DNA of 9,632 nt from Deltaproteobacteria bacterium (GTDB lineage Bacteria; Bdellovibrionota; UBA1018; UBA923), in contig JACQAW010000467.1 in NCBI GenBank assembly GCA_016194725.1, forward strand, positions 1 through 9,632. The letters are read 5' to 3'. Each line of letters opens with the position of its first letter. The first letter of the stretch is position 1. Shown here in pieces: positions 6,530-9,632 of this stretch. Below the pieces are notes generated by a model. It saw nothing but the letters and a program-made list of their open reading frames with translations. It did no database searches and was not told where the DNA came from. Both the position numbers and the translations under genes were made by a program.

Positions 6530-7056
6530 ATGGCGAAGTTGAACTCCGCGTTGAGGTCGACCAGATAGGTGGTCAGCGTGATGTGCTGGGCGCCGTCGCC
6601 GCGTTGCCAGCTGACCGTAATGACCATTTCGCGCAGCGAGCTGTTGAAATACTTGGTCAGCGTCTTGGCCAGCTGCCGCACGCTTTCCTGCACGCCCTCG
6701 CCTTCCTTGCCGCCGCCCACCGGAAGGTCCGGAAACTTGATCTCCTTGATTTCGCGCTTCCAGGTGTACTGGTCAAAGGGCGCTTTGAATTTTTCGGTTA
6801 CCTCTTTGTCCAGCTCGGAAAAAGGCTTGCCTTCATACAGGTGCTCGCTCTCGATCATCTTGTTGTGCAGCAGCCAGCCTGCGATGTTGCGCTCCTTGGT
6901 TTTGGTGACCAGGATGATGCTTTCGCTCTGCGAGGTGTAAATCGCCGCGAACGCCACGGTCATGATGGTCATCGCGATCATGACCTCGAGTAACGTGAAA
7001 CCCCCTTGCGGGGACGCTACCAGCTCGCGGAGCGAAGGAAGAAGTGGCTTGCGCAT
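6526..7056 (-). CDS. gspI: Type II secretion system minor pseudopilin GspI
   Basis: 176 codons, ATG at 7056-7054 overlapping the gspH stop by one base (TGATG); AAGGA lies nine bases upstream. The leader is 19 residues and ends ASPQGG; cleavage is expected before F20, giving FTLLEVMIAMTIMTVAFAAI with Glu at +5 (E24). AGWLLHNKMIESE (59-71) matches the conserved GspI stretch after the helix, where the family has 'A..lAxnkl.E'. The C-terminal domain ends in strands REMVITVSW and ITLTTYLVDL. A glycine/glutamate loop (LPVGGGKEGEGV, 111-122) is an insertion relative to the minimal fold. GspI is thought to nucleate the GspI-GspJ-GspK tip complex that starts pseudopilus assembly. It is somewhat longer than enterobacterial GspI (about 120-130 residues). 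Confidence 0.9.
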   Translation of the reverse strand: MRKPLLPSLRELVASPQGGFTLLEVMIAMTIMTVAFAAIYTSQSESIILVTKTKERNIAGWLLHNKMIESEHLYEGKPFSELDKEVTEKFKAPFDQYTWKREIKEIKFPDLPVGGGKEGEGVQESVRQLAKTLTKYFNSSLREMVITVSWQRGDGAQHITLTTYLVDLNAEFNFAI

Positions 7057-7694
7057 CAGTCCACATCCTTGACGTAATGCTCAAACATGCGCGACTTGCC
7101 CGTTACCGAGCTGACCACCAGCGTGGTTTCGCGTTCCATGTCGTCTTTGAGGTGGATTATCGTCTTTTCGATAAAACCGAAGGGGAAAACGAAGGAATAG
7201 GCCACGCCACCCTTGATTGCGTCTTTGCTGCGCGAGGTGAAGATTTCATTGAACTTCACGCCCAGCGGCAGGGTCCTCTTCTTCTTGGTCACTTGCTGCG
7301 CGAGCTGAAAAGGGTCTTTGTGCTTTTCCTTCTCTTCATCGCTGCGGCGCTCGTTTTTCTTGCGCTCGAGCTCGATCTGCTCGGGCGAGCTCATCAGAAA
7401 GTTGCGGTCGCCCACCTCGACCCAGTACTCCCCTCGGTCGAGGTCGAAGGCTACCCGGTAAACCGAGCCTTTGAGGATCGACTCGTCATGGGCCGACCGA
7501 ATCACGGTGGCCAGTTCGCGTGACGAGTTGTTGATGTTGGCCTTCATGACCAGGCCGATTCCCGGAATGGCAAGCGACATCACCAGGCCAATGATGCCGA
7601 TTACGACGAGAACCTCGATCAGAGTGAAGCCGTGCTGCCGGCGTTCGCTCTTACAGGTCTTCGAGGCTGATATTTCCTTCGCCTTCTTTTCCAT
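7056..7694 (-). CDS. gspH: Type II secretion system minor pseudopilin GspH
   Basis: 212 codons, ATG at 7694-7692. No other ATG, GTG or TTG is available in frame before the conserved signal, so this start forces a 44-nt overlap with the end of gspG. The 22-residue leader (MEKKAKEIS... ending RRQHG) precedes the cleavage point G22/F23 and the helix FTLIEVLVVIGIIGLVMSLA, with Glu at +5 (E27). NNSSRELATVIRSAHDESIL (55-74) is the usual GspH/FimT helix, followed by strands VYRVAFDLDRGEYWVEV. Residues 105-140 form a very charged Lys/Glu/Arg insert between strands. GspH is a minor pseudopilin linking the tip complex to the GspG shaft. Assignment rests on the prepilin signal, the helix pattern and its place between gspG and gspI. 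Confidence 0.9.
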   Translation of the reverse strand: MEKKAKEISASKTCKSERRQHGFTLIEVLVVIGIIGLVMSLAIPGIGLVMKANINNSSRELATVIRSAHDESILKGSVYRVAFDLDRGEYWVEVGDRNFLMSSPEQIELERKKNERRSDEEKEKHKDPFQLAQQVTKKKRTLPLGVKFNEIFTSRSKDAIKGGVAYSFVFPFGFIEKTIIHLKDDMERETTLVVSSVTGKSRMFEHYVKDVD

Positions 7695-8094
7695 CGGGCC
7701 CCAGTGACTTCAATGTCAGGTGTTTGCCATCATCGCAGATGTAGATAAAATCGTGGCCCCAAGGATCTTGCGGAACTTTCTTGCCCTGAATGTAGCCGTT
7801 GGGGTCGTAATCCTTGCAGGTGCTGTCGCCCGGCTTCGAAATCAGGGCTGCCATGCCCTGGCCAGTGTTCGGGTAGCTGTTGCAGGTGCGGTAATAATCG
7901 TCGAGCGCGGTTTTAAGCTGCTGCATCAGAATTTTCGTCGAACGAATGTAGCCTTCGCGCTGGCTCTTCATGTAGTTCGTGACGGCGAACGTGCCGATGA
8001 GCCCCAACAGGGTCAGCACGATCATGATTTCGATCAGCGTAAAACCGCGTTCACTGCTGCGTTTCTTGAAAATCCTGCTCATGTTGTTGTTCAT
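7651..8094 (-). CDS. gspG: Type II secretion system major pseudopilin GspG
   Basis: 147 codons from ATG 8094-8092. The frame is open back to a TTG at 8112, but GAGGAG (8105-8110) lies ten bases before the ATG and nothing similar precedes the TTG, so the ATG is preferred. The leader MNNNMSRIFKKRSSERG is cut before F18; mature FTLIEIMIVLTLLGLIGTFA has Glu at +5 (E22). YPNTGQGMAALISKP (74-88) and VPQDPWGHDFIY (107-118) are hallmark GspG segments, and SLGPDGKEGEG (130-140) is the C-terminal calcium-binding loop. GspG polymerises into the periplasmic pseudopilus that pushes substrates through the secretin. Three cysteines (C71, C93, C120) are present; enterobacterial GspG generally has none. The gene begins 14 nt after the gspF stop and ends inside gspH. 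Confidence 0.96.
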   Translation of the reverse strand: MNNNMSRIFKKRSSERGFTLIEIMIVLTLLGLIGTFAVTNYMKSQREGYIRSTKILMQQLKTALDDYYRTCNSYPNTGQGMAALISKPGDSTCKDYDPNGYIQGKKVPQDPWGHDFIYICDDGKHLTLKSLGPDGKEGEGNISLEDL

Positions 8095-8104
8095 TTTCAA
8101 CCAA

Positions 8105-8110
8105 CTCCTC
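8105..8110 (-). promoter_or_regulatory. Ribosome-binding site deciding the start of gspG
   Basis: GAGGAG on the minus strand spans the gspF stop region and lies ten bases (from AGGAG) before the ATG at 8094. It argues for the ATG and against the upstream TTG at 8112. A strong site fits the need to make far more GspG than the other components. Confidence 0.65.
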
Positions 8111-9335
8111 AATGTATGTTGTTCATTTCAATAAGTGGCACAAAGACCGCGGCGACGATGCCGCCAACGATCACGCCCATCACGATAATCATGGCGGGCT
8201 CGAGCAGCGAGGTCATACCTTCGATCTGTACCGACACCTGCTCTTCATAGGTTACGGCGACACTTTGCAACATCTGGGGCAGCTCGCCCGTCTTCTCGCC
8301 GATGGCGATCATATGTATCACCAACGGGGGAAACTGCCGACTCCTTTTTAGGGGTTCGGCGATGCTTTGGCCCTCTGTGACGTTTTCGCGGGCCTGCACG
8401 ATTGCCTCGGCAATCAGCGTATTGTCGACGATATTCTTGACGATGTTCATGGCCACCACGATCGGAACGCCGCCTGCCAGCAGCGTGGACATCGTATTGG
8501 CGAACCGGGCAACCGCGATCATGCGAATCATCTTGCCCATGACGGGCAGTTTCAGAAGCAAGCCGTCCCATTTGCGCCGGCCCTTGGGGCTGTTGACAAA
8601 TCTATGGAACAGGAAATAGCCCCCGATTACCAGGCCGGCCACGATAAACCAGTAGTTGATGATGAAGTCGCTGATCCAGATGAGAACTTTCGTCTGCAGG
8701 GGCATGGGCTTGTTCATCGAGTCGAAGATCTTGACGATCTTGGGAATGACGAAAACGAAAATGCCGATCAGCATGCCGAACGCGGCCATCATCATCAGCA
8801 CGGGATACATGAGCGCTGACGAGATCTTGTTTTTCAGGCGAACCTGGCTTTCCTGAAAGTCGGCCAGCCGCAACAGAACCAGCGGCAAGGTACCAGATGA
8901 TTCGCCGGCCTCGATCATGTTGACGAAGATGTTCGAAAACACCTTGGGGTGCTTGGACATGGCCTTTGCAAGCGATAGGCCTTCGTTGACGTCGCCGCGC
9001 ACGCCGCTGAGCACGATTTTGAGCCGGTCGTTTTCGACCTGGTCGATCAGCGCGCTGAGCGCCTCGACGATGGGAATGTTGGCTTTGATGAGCGAGGCGA
9101 GCTGGCGCGTGGTGAGCGCGATGTCCGCCATTTTCACGCGGCCGAAAAGCCCGCCGATGGCCGAAGGCTGGCTGGGCGTACCGGGTTTTCCGCCACCCGA
9201 CTTCTCGTGAATCTCGTTGAGCATCAGCCCGTTTTTCTTGAGCTTGCCGCGCGCGGTTTTAACCGAGTCCGCTTCAATCATACCGCGAATGGTCTTGCCG
9301 GCGGTGTCCAACGCCTTGTACTCGAATAAAGCCAT
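8109..9335 (-). CDS. gspF: Type II secretion system inner-membrane platform protein GspF
   Basis: 408 codons, the usual family length. The ATG at 9335-9333 overlaps the gspE stop by one base (TAATG) with GAGG just upstream. The N-terminus MALFEYKALDTAGKTIRGMI is the standard GspF opening. There are two GspF domains: residues about 73-196 (TTRQLASLIKANIPIVEAL; NMIEAGESSGTLPLVL) and about 276-398 (ARFANTMSTLLAGGVPIVVA; MIAIGEKTGELPQMLQ). Three membrane helices lie at about 173-197, 227-246 and 380-402. A flexible Gly/Pro/Ser linker (46-62) separates the N-terminal part from the first domain. GspF sits in the inner membrane, binds GspE and GspL, and is thought to transmit ATPase movement to pseudopilin loading. 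Nothing looks degraded. Confidence 0.97.
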   Translation of the reverse strand: MALFEYKALDTAGKTIRGMIEADSVKTARGKLKKNGLMLNEIHEKSGGGKPGTPSQPSAIGGLFGRVKMADIALTTRQLASLIKANIPIVEALSALIDQVENDRLKIVLSGVRGDVNEGLSLAKAMSKHPKVFSNIFVNMIEAGESSGTLPLVLLRLADFQESQVRLKNKISSALMYPVLMMMAAFGMLIGIFVFVIPKIVKIFDSMNKPMPLQTKVLIWISDFIINYWFIVAGLVIGGYFLFHRFVNSPKGRRKWDGLLLKLPVMGKMIRMIAVARFANTMSTLLAGGVPIVVAMNIVKNIVDNTLIAEAIVQARENVTEGQSIAEPLKRSRQFPPLVIHMIAIGEKTGELPQMLQSVAVTYEEQVSVQIEGMTSLLEPAMIIVMGVIVGGIVAAVFVPLIEMNNIH

Positions 9336-9632
9336 TAATCCTCATCCGCCTGGGTGGCGCGCATGAGCTCTTCGATGGTGGTGATGCCCTGAATGACCTT
9401 GTTGACGCCGTCTTCGCGCAGCGTAATCATGCCGTGCTCGACGGCTTTTTTCTTGATCGTACCCGAGTCCATCGACTTGATGATGAGCTGGCGCAGGTCA
9501 TCGTCGACCAGCATGAGCTCATGAACGACGGTACGACCCGAGTAGCCGCTGCCCGAGCAGCTGGGGCAACCCGCGGCCCGGAAAAAATGCGCGCCGGCGA
9601 CTGCCTTGCGTTCCACGCCCAGCTCGGCCAGC
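9335..9632 (-). CDS. gspE: Type II secretion ATPase GspE, C-terminal fragment
   Basis: The last 99 codons; the 5' part lies beyond the right edge and the frame is open to the window end, starting LAELGVERKAVAG. The fragment holds GCPSCSGSGYSGRTVVHELM, the second CxxC pair of the GspE zinc subdomain followed by the conserved GY-GR-E segment, and then the C-terminal helical end (KKKAVEHGMITLREDGVNKV, IQGITTIEELMRAT), diagnostic of GspE/PilB-type ATPases. GspE is the cytoplasmic hexameric ATPase that drives pseudopilus extension through GspL and GspF. The Walker motifs and the first CxxC are outside the window. PilB is ruled out in favour of GspE by the downstream gspF-N genes. Confidence 0.95.
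   Translation of the reverse strand, partial: LAELGVERKAVAGAHFFRAAGCPSCSGSGYSGRTVVHELMLVDDDLRQLIIKSMDSGTIKKKAVEHGMITLREDGVNKVIQGITTIEELMRATQADED

Noticed and set aside
7651..8112. Longer gspG reading from a TTG at 8112
   Set aside because: The TTG has no upstream Shine-Dalgarno, while GAGGAG at 8105-8110 is correctly placed for the ATG at 8094; the extra six residues are not needed for a prepilin leader.
7056..9632. Type IV pilus rather than type II secretion locus
   Set aside because: The GspG hallmark segments (QGMAALISKP, DPWGHDF, SLGPDGKEG), the GspK without Glu at +5 and the full H-I-J-K-L-M-N order are specific to T2SS.

Overview
The window is almost entirely one tightly packed, leftward-transcribed (minus-strand) type II secretion system (T2SS) operon. 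Read 5'->3' on the coding strand, it holds the C-terminal end of gspE (window right edge), then gspF, gspG, gspH, gspI, gspJ, gspK, gspL, gspM and gspN. Two further co-oriented genes follow: a 277-codon gene of unassigned function, and the first 54 codons of a glutathione-synthetase-like gene cut by the left edge. Neighbouring genes overlap by 1-4 nt or are separated by 2-30 nt, except for one 44-nt overlap (gspG/gspH). No gap exceeds 30 nt, and I see no tRNA, rRNA, mobile element, CRISPR array or convincing terminator.

How the genes work together: GspE is the cytoplasmic ATPase and GspF the polytopic inner-membrane platform protein. GspL and GspM join the ATPase to the platform. GspG is the major pseudopilin, and GspH, GspI, GspJ and GspK are the minor pseudopilins that cap the pseudopilus. 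GspN is the accessory inner-membrane/periplasmic component. The outer-membrane secretin GspD, GspC and the prepilin peptidase GspO are not in the window; GspC and GspD may lie upstream of gspE, beyond the right edge.

Organism: a moderately GC-rich Gram-negative bacterium. The E-F-G-H-I-J-K-L-M-N order, a GspL whose cytoplasmic part is a full-length PilM-like actin fold, a long GspN of the AsmA-like delta/Leptospira type, and a GspG with cysteines all point to the former Deltaproteobacteria/Oligoflexia (Bdellovibrionota, Myxococcota or relatives). This placement is an inference from gene content; I could not run a search.

The most interesting part is the tail of the operon. The 277-codon gene after gspN reads like a polyprenyl (isoprenyl) diphosphate synthase that has lost the Asp-rich catalytic motifs, i.e. 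a possible pseudoenzyme. It is coupled by an ATGA overlap to an ATP-grasp/glutathione-synthetase-like gene. Other points of note are low-complexity Pro/Gly/Gln/Ser inserts in the tip pseudopilins GspJ and GspK, a charged insert in GspH, and the PilM-PilN-like architecture of GspL.
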